Below are positions 32,753 through 42,488 of a DNA stretch of 64,000 nucleotides, in pieces (positions within the stretch are counted from its first letter, which is position 1; the number at the start of each line of letters is the position of its first letter). The DNA comes from PALSA-610 sp038213435 (GTDB taxonomy: Bacteria > Actinomycetota > Acidimicrobiia > IMCC26256 > PALSA-610): NCBI GenBank assembly GCA_038213435.1, contig JBBQTI010000010.1, positions 1 through 64,000 on the forward strand, written 5' to 3'. The translations under genes and the position numbers were made by a program. Below the pieces are notes generated by a model. The model was not told where the DNA came from, made no database searches, and saw nothing but the letters and a program-made list of their open reading frames with translations.

Positions 32753-33028
32753 CTATTCGGACAGGCGCGCGGTGAGGAGAGCCGTCAGCTCGGACTTCTC
32801 CTCGTCGAACGCCTCGAATGTCATCCGACCGGCGTCGAACTCCTCGTGCATCGCGGCGATGCGCTCGATCAACTCCTCGGTGGTCGCCGAGTTCTCGTCG
32901 AACTCGGGACCGGTCTCCGCGTCGTCCTCGGGCGACTTGTCCTGTCGGCGCTCGCGCTTCGCCGTGGCCTTCGCCTGCTTCGAACGTTCGCGTTCCCGTT
33001 TGTTGGAGGTCGTTCGCCGAGTTGCCAT
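32753..33028 (-). CDS. Small charged helical protein, unknown function
   Basis: 91 residues. The first 35 are very basic (TSNKRERERSKQAKATAKRE), the middle acidic and the last 40 an amphipathic helix pair (TTEELIERIAAMHEEFDAGR, FDEEKSELTALLTARLSE). This resembles short actinobacterial proteins with an SHOCT-like C-terminal helix, but I do not assign it. The ATG is preceded by AGGAGACG. It lies upstream of the desaturase on the same strand. Confidence 0.65.
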   Translation of the reverse strand: MATRRTTSNKRERERSKQAKATAKRERRQDKSPEDDAETGPEFDENSATTEELIERIAAMHEEFDAGRMTFEAFDEEKSELTALLTARLSE

Positions 33029-33263
33029 ATCGTCTCCTCATCCGGCGGCGAGAGCGCAGGACCCGCCGGCGCGCGCTCGCAAGATGATCGAAAGTGCCGT
33101 CAGCCGGTCGTGGGAGGATGGTGGTGCGAGGCCGAGATCGCCCACGCGGCTGCACCAACAGACTAGGCGAGCGCTGCTCGACTTCCCGGACAGGGCCGTC
33201 GCGTGGCGCTCGGCCGCTCGCTATTGCTCTCGGCCAGTGGAGAGGCGGAAAGGGCGGATCAGC

Positions 33264-34664
33264 GTGGTGACGCTCGCGGCATTGCTGTTCGATCATCCCA
33301 ATGCCGCCGACGAGGCGCTGCTCCACGCACCGGGCGAATCGGTGACCGCGGACGAAGCCCGGGCCCGGGCGCGAGCCGTCGCCGAATCCCTGCGCGCCGC
33401 GGGCGTCGAACCCGGCCGAGCGGTCGCGGTGCAGCTTCCCAACGGGCCCGGGGCGATCACCGCCATGTTCGGTGTCTGGCTGGCCGGCGCGGTCTTCGTG
33501 CCGGTCAACCCGCGATCGCCGGAGCCCGAGCGACGCACCATGCTGGAAGCGACCCGCCCGGCGGCGTTGCTCTCGGGCGACGGGCTGCGATCGCTCGACG
33601 ATCCCGCGGTGTACGACTCGGACGTCGCGTTCGTGACGTGGACGTCGGGGACGACCGGTTCCCCGAAGCCGGTCCAGCACACGCACGCCAACTACATGGA
33701 GCTGCTCGACCGCGTGCTCGGACCGCTGCGGGGTGAGGCGCGCGGCGACGTCGAGCGGCGGCCCACACCGAATCTCGTGCCTGTTTCTCTCGCGCTCAAT
33801 GCCGGGATCTACAACGTGCTCTTCGGGTTGCGGGCCGGAGCCGAGGTCGTCGTCATGGACGGATTCGATGCGGGCGTGTTCGCCGAGCTGGTCGCCCGGT
33901 TCGGTATCCGGTCGACGGTGCTTCCGCCGGCGGCGATGGCGATGCTGTCCGATGATCCGACCGTTGTCGACCTTGCACCGCTGCGATACGTGCGCAGCAT
34001 CACCGCGCCGCTCTCGCCTTTCCAAGCGCGCCGTTTCGCCGACAAGTTCGGCGTCGTCGTCTTGAACGGCTACGGCCAGGCCGAGATCGGCGAGGTCATC
34101 GGGTGGACGGCCGCGGATGCGCGCGAGCATCCCGACAAGCTGGGCGCGGTCGGGCGTCCGCATCCGGGCGTGTCGATCAAGATCGCGCAGGCGGCCGGCA
34201 CCGACGCGGGTCAGGTCGGCCGGTTGCTCGTGCGGCCTCCGACGACCGCGGTCGGCATCGCCGCGTCGCGCGTCGACGAAGAGGGATATGTCGATACCGG
34301 CGACCTGGCCCGCGTCGACGACGAGGGCTTCGTGTGGATAGAAGGCCGGGCGAGCGACGTCATCAATCGCGGTGGCAACAAGGTCTTCCCCGGGCACGTC
34401 GAGGAGGTGCTGCGGGCCGTCGCGGGCGTCGCCGAGGCCGCGGTCGTCGGGATGCCCGACGACCGGCTGGGTGAGGTTCCGGTCGCGTACGTCGTCACGA
34501 CGACCGACGTTTCGGACGACGACCTCATTGGGGCGTGCCGCGCGCATCTTGCTCCGTACAAGGTTCCGGTCACTTTTCGCCGCGTCGACGCGCTGCCGAG
34601 GAGCGAGGTCGGAAAGGTGCTGCGGCGTGAGCTCGAGCGCCGACCGGCCGACCCCGGGATCTGA
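33264..34664 (+). CDS. AMP-forming acyl-CoA synthetase / ligase
   Basis: 466 residues from a GTG pair at 33264/33267. Adenylation motifs in order: TWTSGTTGSPKP (P-loop), GYGQAEIGE (A5), DTGDLARVDDEGFVWIEGR (A7/A8 hinge) and RSEVGKVLRREL with the catalytic Lys. Slightly shorter than most fatty-acyl-CoA ligases (~500-540) because of a compact N-terminal domain. It activates a carboxylic acid to the acyl-CoA; the cluster suggests a catabolic intermediate rather than a biosynthetic one. The open frame continues upstream to 32772, but that stretch lies antisense to the preceding gene. Confidence 0.85.
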   Translation: MVTLAALLFDHPNAADEALLHAPGESVTADEARARARAVAESLRAAGVEPGRAVAVQLPNGPGAITAMFGVWLAGAVFVPVNPRSPEPERRTMLEATRPAALLSGDGLRSLDDPAVYDSDVAFVTWTSGTTGSPKPVQHTHANYMELLDRVLGPLRGEARGDVERRPTPNLVPVSLALNAGIYNVLFGLRAGAEVVVMDGFDAGVFAELVARFGIRSTVLPPAAMAMLSDDPTVVDLAPLRYVRSITAPLSPFQARRFADKFGVVVLNGYGQAEIGEVIGWTAADAREHPDKLGAVGRPHPGVSIKIAQAAGTDAGQVGRLLVRPPTTAVGIAASRVDEEGYVDTGDLARVDDEGFVWIEGRASDVINRGGNKVFPGHVEEVLRAVAGVAEAAVVGMPDDRLGEVPVAYVVTTTDVSDDDLIGACRAHLAPYKVPVTFRRVDALPRSEVGKVLRRELERRPADPGI

Positions 34665-34697
34665 GTGCTTTGAAGCTTCCGGGAGTACGGTCGGCCT

Positions 34698-35865
34698 ATG
34701 GTCGGAATCGATCCTTTCGCACCGGCTCGGCTCGGCCCGATCGATCTGCGCAATCGCATCATCAAGGCCGCGACCTTCGAAGGGCGTACTCCGAAACGCG
34801 TCGTCACACCTGAGCTCGTCGAGTTCCACCGCAGGTTCGCGGCCGGGGGAGTCGGCATGACGACGGTCGCGTATTGCGCGATCACTCGCGCCGGCTCCAC
34901 CGACGGTCACCAGATCGTGCTCGACAACGCGGAGGTTGGAACGGGCCTACGAGCCCTCACCGACGCCGTCCACGCCGAGGGCGCCGCGATCGCCGCGCAG
35001 ATCGGTCACGCCGGCCCGGTCGCGAACCCGATGGGCACGAAGTCGCCCGCGCTCGCGCCGTCGCGCATTTTCAGCCCGCTCGGCATGCGGCGGTACCCGC
35101 GCGGCGACCGCGGACGCGATCGCCACAATCGTCGACCAGTACGCGCACGGCGCGAGGGTATTGCGAGACGCGGGCTTCGACGCCATCGAAATTCACATCG
35201 GTCACGGCTATTTGTTGAGCGCGTTTCTGTCGCCCAAGCTCAACAAGCGCACCGACGAGTTCGGCGGCAGCCTCGAGAACCGGGCGCGACTTCCGCTCGA
35301 CGTCGTACGCGCGGTGCGTGGTGCCGCGGGCGCCGGTGTGGCGGTCACCGCGAAGATCAACATGACCGACGGGGTGCGGGGCGGGTTCTGGCTCGACGAG
35401 AGCATCGAGTTCGCGCGCATGCTCGAGGCCGACGGGTCGCTCGACGCGCTGACTCTCACGGGCGGCAGTTCCCTCGAGAATCCCATGTACTTGTTCCGCG
35501 GCGAGGCGCCGGTGGCCGAGATGGCGGAGATGTTCTCCGGCGTGCTCAAGATCGGGATCAAGCTCGCCGGCGGCGCGTTCTTCAAGGAGTACCCGTTCGC
35601 GGAGGCGTACTTTCTGCCGTACGCCCGACAGTTCCGAGCCGCACTCGACATACCGCTCGTCCTACTCGGCGGGATCAACCGGCTCGACACCGTCACGAAC
35701 GCCCTCGACGAGGGCTTCGCCTTCGTGCAGATGGGCCGCGCGCTGCTCCGCGAGCCCGAGTTGCTTCTCGAGATGCAGAAGGATCCGAACCGCGAGTCGC
35801 TCTGCATCCACTGCAACAAATGCATGCCGACGATCTACACCGGCACGCGATGCGTGCTCGTATAA
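34698..35865 (+). CDS. NADH:flavin oxidoreductase (Old Yellow Enzyme family), one-base frameshift
   Basis: Repaired length about 388 residues. Frame one gives FAPARLGPIDLRNRIIKAAT, GVGMTTVAYCAIT and AAQIGHAGPV up to SPLGMRRYPR; then near 35099-35104 (CGCGGCGACC) the frame shifts by one base and resumes with ATADAIATIVDQYAHGA. Next come AIEIHIGHGYLLSAFLSPKL (FMN site), DEFGGSLENR and CIHCNKCMPTIYTGTRC. All FMN/substrate motifs survive, so removing one G restores a full enzyme; sequencing error or a recent mutation are both possible. The start is leaderless-type (TACGGT six bases upstream). OYEs reduce activated C=C bonds. Confidence 0.8.
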
Positions 35866-35883
35866 ACGACTTCGCTCATGCCG

Positions 35884-37200
35884 TCATGCAGGGGAGGGAG
35901 CAACGTCTAGGAACCGGAGCTCGGTTGGGTTGATGTCCAGGTAGCGCTCGAGGTTCTTGTGCAGGTTGACGATCCGGCCCTCCTCGGTCGGCGACACCGT
36001 GAGATGAGTGAGTCCGGGTTGGTGCAGACCACGCTGGCTCCCCGCGAAGTTCGCGAAATCCTGATTGAGAATCAGGCCGATCGGCAGATCGCCGTCGGGC
36101 GAGAGCTCGACGTCGATCGGTTTCGTCCTGGGACGTTCGCCGTTCGGCGATCCGTTGGGAGCCGTGACCCGCTCGAACGAGAACGCGTCCATGTACGCGT
36201 CGTCGGGGCTTGCGCCCGGACGTGAACGCACGACCTGCAGCATGTCGGAGAAAACCAGCACGGTGACGTTGGGGAAGAGGTTGTACTGGGACATGTCGAG
36301 GAGCTGTCCGTCGTCGAGACCGTCGAACCAGTGGTGGCCCGCGTCGACGCCGCGCTTCTGCACGATCCGTGCAATCGAGCCCCGGATCGTCCCTCCCGGC
36401 GGCACCTCGGGTGCGGGTCCGGCGTCACACTGCGCGTCGTTACCGACGCGGACGCCCATCACCTCGACGAATGCCTCCCACACTCGCTGATCGTCGGGCC
36501 GGTCGCGCAGGCGGGGCGAGGGCATCCCGTACGACTGTTGGAGCTTGCCGTGGCGATCCCACACTCGCTGCGGACCGTTCACGTCATCACACATCGCCAG
36601 CATCTCGCGGTGAATGCCCTGCACGTGGTACGTCTCGCTGAAGCCGTCGATGAGCGTCTTCCAGTTGCAGGGCGCCGGAATCGATACCGCGGCGGTGCAC
36701 CGGAACTGGTCCATTCGTGCCCACGCGCAGTCGTCGGGGACGGCGCCGAGGAAGTCGGCGAGCGGCTCGGCGTCGAGCGCGAGATTGACGAACACGAGCG
36801 GGCCCCAGGCCTCGACCCGTACCGGGACCAACCCGAAGTCCTCTGCATGCGGGCCGAGAACACCGAATTCCCGACGAGATGGCACTTCTCGGAGCCGTCC
36901 GGCCAGGTCGTAGGCCCAGCGGTGGAACGGGCAGCGGAGCTCGATCAGGCCGACGCCCGTTCCCTGGCACAGCGCGCTCCCGCGGTGCCGGCACGCGTTC
37001 TGGAACGCGCGCAGCTCGAGGTCGTCGCCCCGCACCAGGAGCAACGACAGGGGTCCGATCCGGAGCTCGTGGAAGTCGCCCGGGTTCGCGACGTGGTCGA
37101 TCGAGCACGCGAGCTGCCACACCCGCGGCCACAGCCGATCGTTTTCGAGGGCGGCGAACGCGCTCGACGTGTAGCGCGCCGCGGGAATGGTGACGGCCAT
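35884..37200 (-). CDS. Rieske aromatic-ring-hydroxylating oxygenase, alpha subunit
   Basis: 438 residues from the ATG at 37200. The Rieske [2Fe-2S] centre is CRHRGSALCQG with CPFHRWAYDL (C-x-H ... C-x2-H), and the mononuclear iron site is in DGFSETYHVQGIHRE (His-His, with a downstream Asp). The C-terminal half is the START-like catalytic domain. Such enzymes dihydroxylate, demethylate or mono-oxygenate rings and need a reductase/ferredoxin, which I do not see nearby. The frame extends to 37638, but family homology begins at MAVTIP. It is divergent from the ABC transporter operon. Confidence 0.88.
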   Translation of the reverse strand: MAVTIPAARYTSSAFAALENDRLWPRVWQLACSIDHVANPGDFHELRIGPLSLLLVRGDDLELRAFQNACRHRGSALCQGTGVGLIELRCPFHRWAYDLAGRLREVPSRREFGVLGPHAEDFGLVPVRVEAWGPLVFVNLALDAEPLADFLGAVPDDCAWARMDQFRCTAAVSIPAPCNWKTLIDGFSETYHVQGIHREMLAMCDDVNGPQRVWDRHGKLQQSYGMPSPRLRDRPDDQRVWEAFVEVMGVRVGNDAQCDAGPAPEVPPGGTIRGSIARIVQKRGVDAGHHWFDGLDDGQLLDMSQYNLFPNVTVLVFSDMLQVVRSRPGASPDDAYMDAFSFERVTAPNGSPNGERPRTKPIDVELSPDGDLPIGLILNQDFANFAGSQRGLHQPGLTHLTVSPTEEGRIVNLHKNLERYLDINPTELRFLDVAPSPA

Positions 37201-37393
37201 GTAACGGCTTCCGGTCAACGGCAACTTCTCGACGCGTCGCGTCCGTCGGAATCGGCGCGGCCGAATCGTCGCGTCTTTCGAGCGCGTCTGGCAACCGTGC
37301 GGAACGGTCGCGAAGGCCTCGCCCCGGATCCGGATCGACAGGCGTGCGCAATGTCCGTACGCTTCGGCCTTCAAGCGACCTGGGGGAGACAGA

Positions 37394-38791
37394 ATGCGGC
37401 TGCGTTGGTGCGTCCTCGCGACGGCTTTGGTGCTCGTCGTCACCGCGTGTGGTAGCAGCGGTGGCAGCAAGGACACCTCCGGAAACGGTCTGGGGGGTGC
37501 AACCTCTTCGACCGCCCCGGCGAACGACGTCTGCAAGACCGCAGCCCTCAAGAGCACCGAGGTGGGGGTCACGGCATCGACGATCACGGTGACGGTCGTC
37601 GCCGACGTGAACAACTCGGTCCGTCCGGGCCTGTTCAAGGGCTCGTGGGATGGCGTGAAGGCCTGGGGCGACTACATGAACTCGAAGGGTGGTCTCGCCT
37701 GTCGCCGGGTCGTGGTGAAGCAGGGCGACGCCAAGCTGAGTCCCACCGACGCCGCCAACGCCGCTGCCGCCGCGTGTGGCAACTCGGTCGCGATGGTCGG
37801 GACGACCGCGCTCTTCCTCCAGAACGTGAGTGCGATGGAGTCGTGCAAGGACAAGGCGGGTGTGGCGACGGGGCTTCCCGACATCGCCGACCTGCAGACC
37901 GAGGTCGCGCACCAGTGCTCGAAGATCTCGTTCGCGACCTTGCCGACCGGATCGTCGTGCCCGTACAGCGGTACCGGCCTGCGGACGTTCCGGGTCGGGT
38001 ACACGACGTACGACTACTACTTCAAGAAGTACGGCGCGAACGCGCTGCACGGCGTCTTCGTGGTTCCGAAGGACCTTCCGTCGACGATTTCGGCATCGAT
38101 GCCGATCTTCCGGGCCGAGAACCGCATGGGCATCAAGAGCGATGCCGAGTTCGGCAAGAGCGGGCTCTCGATCCAGACCGACTACACCGAGGTCGCGCAG
38201 GCGATCAAGACGAGCAAGTCGACGTACGCGCGCAACGGGCTCGACTACAAGGGCACCGTGCTCATGCGCAAGGAAGCGCAGGTCCAGGGCGCCGACACCG
38301 TCAAGATCTGGGACTGCTCGTTGCAGTGCTACGACAAGCGTCTCATCCAGGAGGCCGGCAACGCGATGGAGGGCCAGTACGTGTGGCTCAACTTCCTGCC
38401 GTTCGAGGACAAGGGTTCGAACCCGGAGCTCGACGCCTTCCTGAAGTACACCAAGAACCCGGAAGGCTTCGGCGCGCAAGCGTGGATCGCGGGTGAGATC
38501 TTCGCCCGGGCCGTGAACGACACGATGAAGGCGAACAACGACGATCCCAACTCGATCACCCGCGCCAACCTGCTGACCGCGATCCGCAGCCTGCACGACT
38601 TCGACGGGATCGGCATGGTTCCGAAGATCGACGTCGGTCGCAAGATCGGCAGCACGTGCCTCGTCGGCGTGCAGGTGATCGGCGGTGTGTTCAAGCGCAT
38701 CGACCCGGTCCAGCCGGGAACGTTCGACTGCGACAACAACAAGCCGCCGCTCACGTTTGAGGTCGACGCGGTCAAGGAGTACAAGGGTTAA
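37394..38791 (+). CDS. ABC transporter substrate-binding lipoprotein (LivK-like)
   Basis: 465 residues. Signal peptide with lipobox VVTACG (Cys19), then a Ser/Gly/Thr linker and a Peripla_BP_6-type two-lobe fold (VGVTASTITVTVVADVNNSV, GVKAWGDYMNSKGGLACRRV, AQAWIAGEIFARAVND). First gene of a tightly spaced operon with fused permeases and two ATPases. Unlike canonical LivK it has six or more Cys residues, so the ligand may be other than a branched-chain amino acid; the neighbouring ring-oxygenase and CoA-ligase genes make an aromatic or carboxylic acid plausible. GGGGGAGA precedes the ATG. Confidence 0.85.
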   Translation: MRLRWCVLATALVLVVTACGSSGGSKDTSGNGLGGATSSTAPANDVCKTAALKSTEVGVTASTITVTVVADVNNSVRPGLFKGSWDGVKAWGDYMNSKGGLACRRVVVKQGDAKLSPTDAANAAAAACGNSVAMVGTTALFLQNVSAMESCKDKAGVATGLPDIADLQTEVAHQCSKISFATLPTGSSCPYSGTGLRTFRVGYTTYDYYFKKYGANALHGVFVVPKDLPSTISASMPIFRAENRMGIKSDAEFGKSGLSIQTDYTEVAQAIKTSKSTYARNGLDYKGTVLMRKEAQVQGADTVKIWDCSLQCYDKRLIQEAGNAMEGQYVWLNFLPFEDKGSNPELDAFLKYTKNPEGFGAQAWIAGEIFARAVNDTMKANNDDPNSITRANLLTAIRSLHDFDGIGMVPKIDVGRKIGSTCLVGVQVIGGVFKRIDPVQPGTFDCDNNKPPLTFEVDAVKEYKG

Positions 38792-38828
38792 CGCGAGCTC
38801 GTCGTCGATCGCACGAAGGAGAGCTGGC

Positions 38829-40967
38829 GTGTCGCAACGGTGGTCGAACCTGCTGGTCTGGGCGGGGACGATCGCGTTCGTCGTCCTGGTCAGCAAGACC
38901 GCGTGGGCGGGCCACTCGATCGACGGGACGAGCCTGACCAACCTCGTCGTGCTCTCGCTCCCGCTCGCGGGCATCATCGCGATGGCCGCGAGCGGGCTCG
39001 TCGTCGTGTACACGACCACCGGGATCTTCAATTTCGCCCAGGGTGCCATCGGCATGTTCATGGCGTATGTCGACTGGGAGCTCACGGTCCATCACGGCTT
39101 GCCGCAACTCCTCGTCCTGCCGCTCGTGGTGGTTGTGGTCGCGCCGCTGCTGGGGATTGCGCTCGACCGTGCGATCATGCGCCATCTCCAGGGCAAGGCG
39201 CTGGTGGTGCAGCTCTCGGTCACGGTCGGCTTGATGTTCGCGTTCATCGGTCTGGCGAACATGCTCTGGAACCAGAACAACGCGCACTCGATGCCGGCGC
39301 TCTTCGCGGGTCACGGGTTCCACATCGGCCAGGTGTTGCTGACCTGGCACCGGTTCATCACGATCGTCGTCGCAGTCGCGCTCGCGATCGGCCTGCGCAT
39401 CCTGTTGTTCAGGACGCGTATCGGCATCGCCATGCGCGCCGTCGTCGACAATCGTGATCTTGCTGCGCTCGGGGGCGCGCGCTCGTCGGTGCTCTCGAGC
39501 TTTGCCTGGGCGCTCGGGTGCTCCCTCGCGGCGCTCGCCGGCATCCTGCTCGCACCGGAAACGGCCGACATGTCGACCACCACGCTCACGTTCTTGATCA
39601 TCACCGCGTTCGCGGCCGCGGTGGTCGGGCGCCTGCGCAGTCTGCCGCTGACCTACATCGGGGCGTTGATCCTCGCGCTCGCAACCCAGTGGTCCGGCTC
39701 GTTCCTCCGGTTCTCCGAACGTTGGACCAACGTGCCCGACGCGCTGCCCACGATCATGCTCTTCGTCGTGCTCCTGCTCTTGCCTCGCGCCGAGATCCAG
39801 TTCGCGCGCATCGGCCAGATTCGGCGCGTGGAGCGGGTGTCGTCGGTGCGCGATACAGCGATCGGGATGCTCGCGCTGCTCATCTTCATCGTGGTCCTGA
39901 GCACGTTCTTCCTGTCGAACACGGATACGACCAACCTCAGCCGATTCGCGCTCGGGATGTGCACGGCGCTCGTCGCGCTTTCACTCGTGCCCCTCACCGG
40001 TTGGGCCGGTCAGGTCTCGCTGGCGCCGCTCGCGTTCGCGGGGATCGGCGCGGTCGCGTACGCACGGCTCGGCGGCGCGCACGGCAGCATCTGGGCCGTC
40101 TTCCTGGCCGCCCTCGTTACGGTGCCGGTAGGTGCGCTGTTCGCGTTCCCCGCGATGCGGCTGCAAGGTCTCTACCTCGCGCTGGCGACGCTCGCGTTCG
40201 CGGCGATGGTCGAGGAGATCTTCTATTCGCAGCCGTTCGCGATCGGCGCGGGAGAGCGCGCGGTCGAGCCCGTACACCTGCTCGGTATCGACTTCACGTC
40301 GAAGCGGGCGTTCCTGATCTTGGTGACAGTCGTCTTCGGATTATGCGGCATCGGCATTGTGGCGTTGCGGCGCAGCGCGTTCGGAAGACGGCTCGTCGCG
40401 CTGCGCGACAGCGAGGCGGCGTCAGTGACGGTCGGCGTGAACGTGCTCGAGACCAAGCTCGCGGTGTTCGCGCTGTCGGCCGGGATCGCCGGCTTTGCCG
40501 GCGCGTTCTTCGCCATGAACGCGAGGACGTTGAACGGCCCGACGGGATTCGAGATGATCGCAGGCCTGCCGATCGTGCTCGCGCTCGTCATCGGGGGCGT
40601 CGGGTTCGTGGCGGGCGCGTTGTTCGCCGGCATTTTCGGTCTGTTCCTGATCCTGGTCCAGAGCGACTGGCACATCTCGCTGTGGATCGGACTCACCTAC
40701 CTCGCGCCGGGCCTCGCCGTCCTCGGCATCATCCAGAGCCCGTCCGGCGCGGTCGTGCCGATCGGAGAGGGCTTCGCCCGGCTGCTGCCCTGGCGTCACG
40801 ACGCGCGGCGCGAATACGAGGAGATGACTGCAGCGGCCGCCGAACCCGAAGTCGGCGTGCTCGGCCTCGAGCGCCCGTTCGAGGAATCCGACGTGCTGCT
40901 CGTCGACCGCGAGCTCGGCATCAGCAACGACGTTCCGCGCGCGGTCGCGGCTGCAAGGAGCGGATGA
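38829..40967 (+). CDS. Fused LivH-LivM branched-chain-type ABC permease
   Basis: 712 residues, GTG start with AAGGAG. Residues ~1-330 are a LivH-type permease (GLVVVYTTTGIFNFAQGAIG is its hallmark, plus RTRIGIAMRAVVDNRDLAAL) and ~345-660 a LivM-type permease (LSLVPLTGWAGQVSLAPLAF, RRLVALRDSEAASVTVGVNV), joined by a charged cytoplasmic linker (RAEIQFARIGQIRRVERVSS). About 18 membrane segments in total. Each half has its EAA-like coupling loop, so one polypeptide supplies the complete membrane pore. A soluble C-terminal tail of ~60 residues is rich in Glu. The next gene starts one base after the stop. Confidence 0.88.
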   Translation: MSQRWSNLLVWAGTIAFVVLVSKTAWAGHSIDGTSLTNLVVLSLPLAGIIAMAASGLVVVYTTTGIFNFAQGAIGMFMAYVDWELTVHHGLPQLLVLPLVVVVVAPLLGIALDRAIMRHLQGKALVVQLSVTVGLMFAFIGLANMLWNQNNAHSMPALFAGHGFHIGQVLLTWHRFITIVVAVALAIGLRILLFRTRIGIAMRAVVDNRDLAALGGARSSVLSSFAWALGCSLAALAGILLAPETADMSTTTLTFLIITAFAAAVVGRLRSLPLTYIGALILALATQWSGSFLRFSERWTNVPDALPTIMLFVVLLLLPRAEIQFARIGQIRRVERVSSVRDTAIGMLALLIFIVVLSTFFLSNTDTTNLSRFALGMCTALVALSLVPLTGWAGQVSLAPLAFAGIGAVAYARLGGAHGSIWAVFLAALVTVPVGALFAFPAMRLQGLYLALATLAFAAMVEEIFYSQPFAIGAGERAVEPVHLLGIDFTSKRAFLILVTVVFGLCGIGIVALRRSAFGRRLVALRDSEAASVTVGVNVLETKLAVFALSAGIAGFAGAFFAMNARTLNGPTGFEMIAGLPIVLALVIGGVGFVAGALFAGIFGLFLILVQSDWHISLWIGLTYLAPGLAVLGIIQSPSGAVVPIGEGFARLLPWRHDARREYEEMTAAAAEPEVGVLGLERPFEESDVLLVDRELGISNDVPRAVAAARSG

Positions 40968-41702
40968 ATGGGGCTGCTCGAGATCGAGGAGGTCTCCGTC
41001 CAGTTCGGGGGCCTGCTCGCGGTCGACGACGCTTCGCTCTCGGTCCCGGCGGGCCGTGTGACCGGTCTGATCGGGCCCAACGGAGCCGGCAAGACCACGC
41101 TCTTCAATGTGATCACCGGCTTGCAGGCGCCGAGCGGTGGTCGCGTCATGCTCGACGGCGAAGAGGTGACGCGCCGCCGCCCGTATCGGCGGGCGCGCCT
41201 CGGGATCGCACGCACGTTCCAACGACTGGAGGCGTTCGGTAGCCTCACCGCGCGCGAGAACGTGCTCGTCGCGCTCGAGATGCGCCGCCGTTGGGCGACG
41301 ACGCGCTACGACTGCGGGAAGATCGCCGACGAGCTCCTCGAGCGGGTCGGCATCGCGCGCGTTGCCGACACCCGGGTCGAGGCGCTACCGACCGGGAGTG
41401 CGCGGCTGGTCGAGCTCGCCCGCGCGCTCGCCACCGAGCCCAAGGTGTTGCTGCTCGACGAACCGTCGTCGGGTCTCGACGAGCAGGAGACCGACGCGCT
41501 CGGCGTGTTGCTGCACGAGCTCACTACGGGCGGACTTGCCGTGCTCCTCGTCGAGCACGACATGCCGCTCGTGATGGAAGCGTGCAGCTACATCAGCGTG
41601 CTCGACTTCGGGCGCGTGATCGCGAGGGGTACACCGCGCGAGATCCAAGCCGACCCGTCGGTGCAACGGGCCTACCTCGGAACCACAAAGGCCGCGTCGT
41701 GA
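40968..41702 (+). CDS. livG: Branched-chain-type ABC transporter ATPase (LivG-like)
   Basis: 244 residues. GPNGAGKTT is Walker A, VLLLDEPSSGLDEQE Walker B and D-loop, and LVEHDMPLVM the H-loop. The ABC signature, normally LSGGQ, reads LPTGSARLVELARAL, an altered form also found in some LivG proteins. FQRLEAFGSLTARENVLVAL is the LivG Q-loop region. The start directly abuts the permease stop and the stop overlaps the next start (GTGA). It pairs with LivF as a heterodimer, in which one composite site may be weaker because of this signature. Confidence 0.88.
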   Translation: MGLLEIEEVSVQFGGLLAVDDASLSVPAGRVTGLIGPNGAGKTTLFNVITGLQAPSGGRVMLDGEEVTRRRPYRRARLGIARTFQRLEAFGSLTARENVLVALEMRRRWATTRYDCGKIADELLERVGIARVADTRVEALPTGSARLVELARALATEPKVLLLDEPSSGLDEQETDALGVLLHELTTGGLAVLLVEHDMPLVMEACSYISVLDFGRVIARGTPREIQADPSVQRAYLGTTKAAS

Positions 41703-42475
41703 CGTCGGCAGTCGCGGCGAGCCCGGCGCGCGATGCATCGAGCGCGGTGCCCGTGCTCCAGCTCGCGGCCGTGCGCGCCGGTTACGGGCGGATCGACGTG
41801 CTGCACGGCATCGATCTCGAGCTTCGGCCCGGCGAGGTATTCGCGCTGCTCGGCCCGAACGGCGCAGGTAAGTCGACGACGCTTGCCGTCGCGTCGGGCC
41901 AGATCACGCCGAGCTCCGGCGGATTGTTTCTGTGCGGACGCGATGTCACGGGTGCCTCGCCCGACGCGCTCGCGCGCGCCGGCGTGTGCCTGATCCCGGA
42001 AGGGCGAGGGATCTTCCCGAACTTGACCGTCGCCGAGAACCTGCGCATGGCGACCTACACGGGCGGCGCGTACCGCGACATCCTCGATCGCGCGTTCGCC
42101 CGGTTCCCACGCCTGGGCGAGCGCCGCAAGCAGACCGCGGGGACGCTTTCGGGCGGCGAGCAACAGATGCTCTCGATGGCGCGCGCGCTCGCGACCGAAC
42201 CGGCCGTGCTGCTCATCGACGAGCTGTCGATGGGTTTGGCGCCGATCATCGTGGAAGAGCTGTACGAGCACGTGCGCGCGATCGCGGCCGCGGGCCTGTC
42301 GATCCTGATCGTGGAGCAGTTCGCGCACGAGATCCTCGGGCTCGCCGATCGCGCGGGCATCATGCTGCACGGACGCCTCTTGCACACGGGACCGCCCGCG
42401 AGCATCGCAGACGAGCTCTCGGACGCGTATCTTGGCGCCGATCATGCGGCCCCGGGGGTCCATTCATCCCAGTGA
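41699..42475 (+). CDS. livF: Branched-chain-type ABC transporter ATPase (LivF-like)
   Basis: 258 residues; GTG at 41699 overlaps the livG stop (GTGA). GPNGAGKSTT Walker A, full LSGGEQQMLSMARAL signature, LLIDELSMGLAP Walker B with the LivF-typical ELSMGLAP, LIVEQFAHEIL H-loop. GYGRIDVLHGIDLELRPGEV is the standard opening. Together with the preceding genes it completes an importer with binding protein, fused permeases and two ATPases. The C-terminal extension (GADHAAPGVHSSQ) overlaps the leader of the next gene. Confidence 0.9.
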   Translation: MTSAVAASPARDASSAVPVLQLAAVRAGYGRIDVLHGIDLELRPGEVFALLGPNGAGKSTTLAVASGQITPSSGGLFLCGRDVTGASPDALARAGVCLIPEGRGIFPNLTVAENLRMATYTGGAYRDILDRAFARFPRLGERRKQTAGTLSGGEQQMLSMARALATEPAVLLIDELSMGLAPIIVEELYEHVRAIAAAGLSILIVEQFAHEILGLADRAGIMLHGRLLHTGPPASIADELSDAYLGADHAAPGVHSSQ

Positions 42476-42488
42476 GGAGTTCCGAGTG

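Noticed and set aside
31983..34910. 975-codon open frame on the minus strand
   Set aside because: Covers the acyl-CoA synthetase and desaturase genes in the wrong frame; Arg/Asp-rich composition, no family.
36587..39085. 832-codon open frame on the minus strand
   Set aside because: Antisense to the ABC binding protein and shifted relative to the Rieske gene; no domain.
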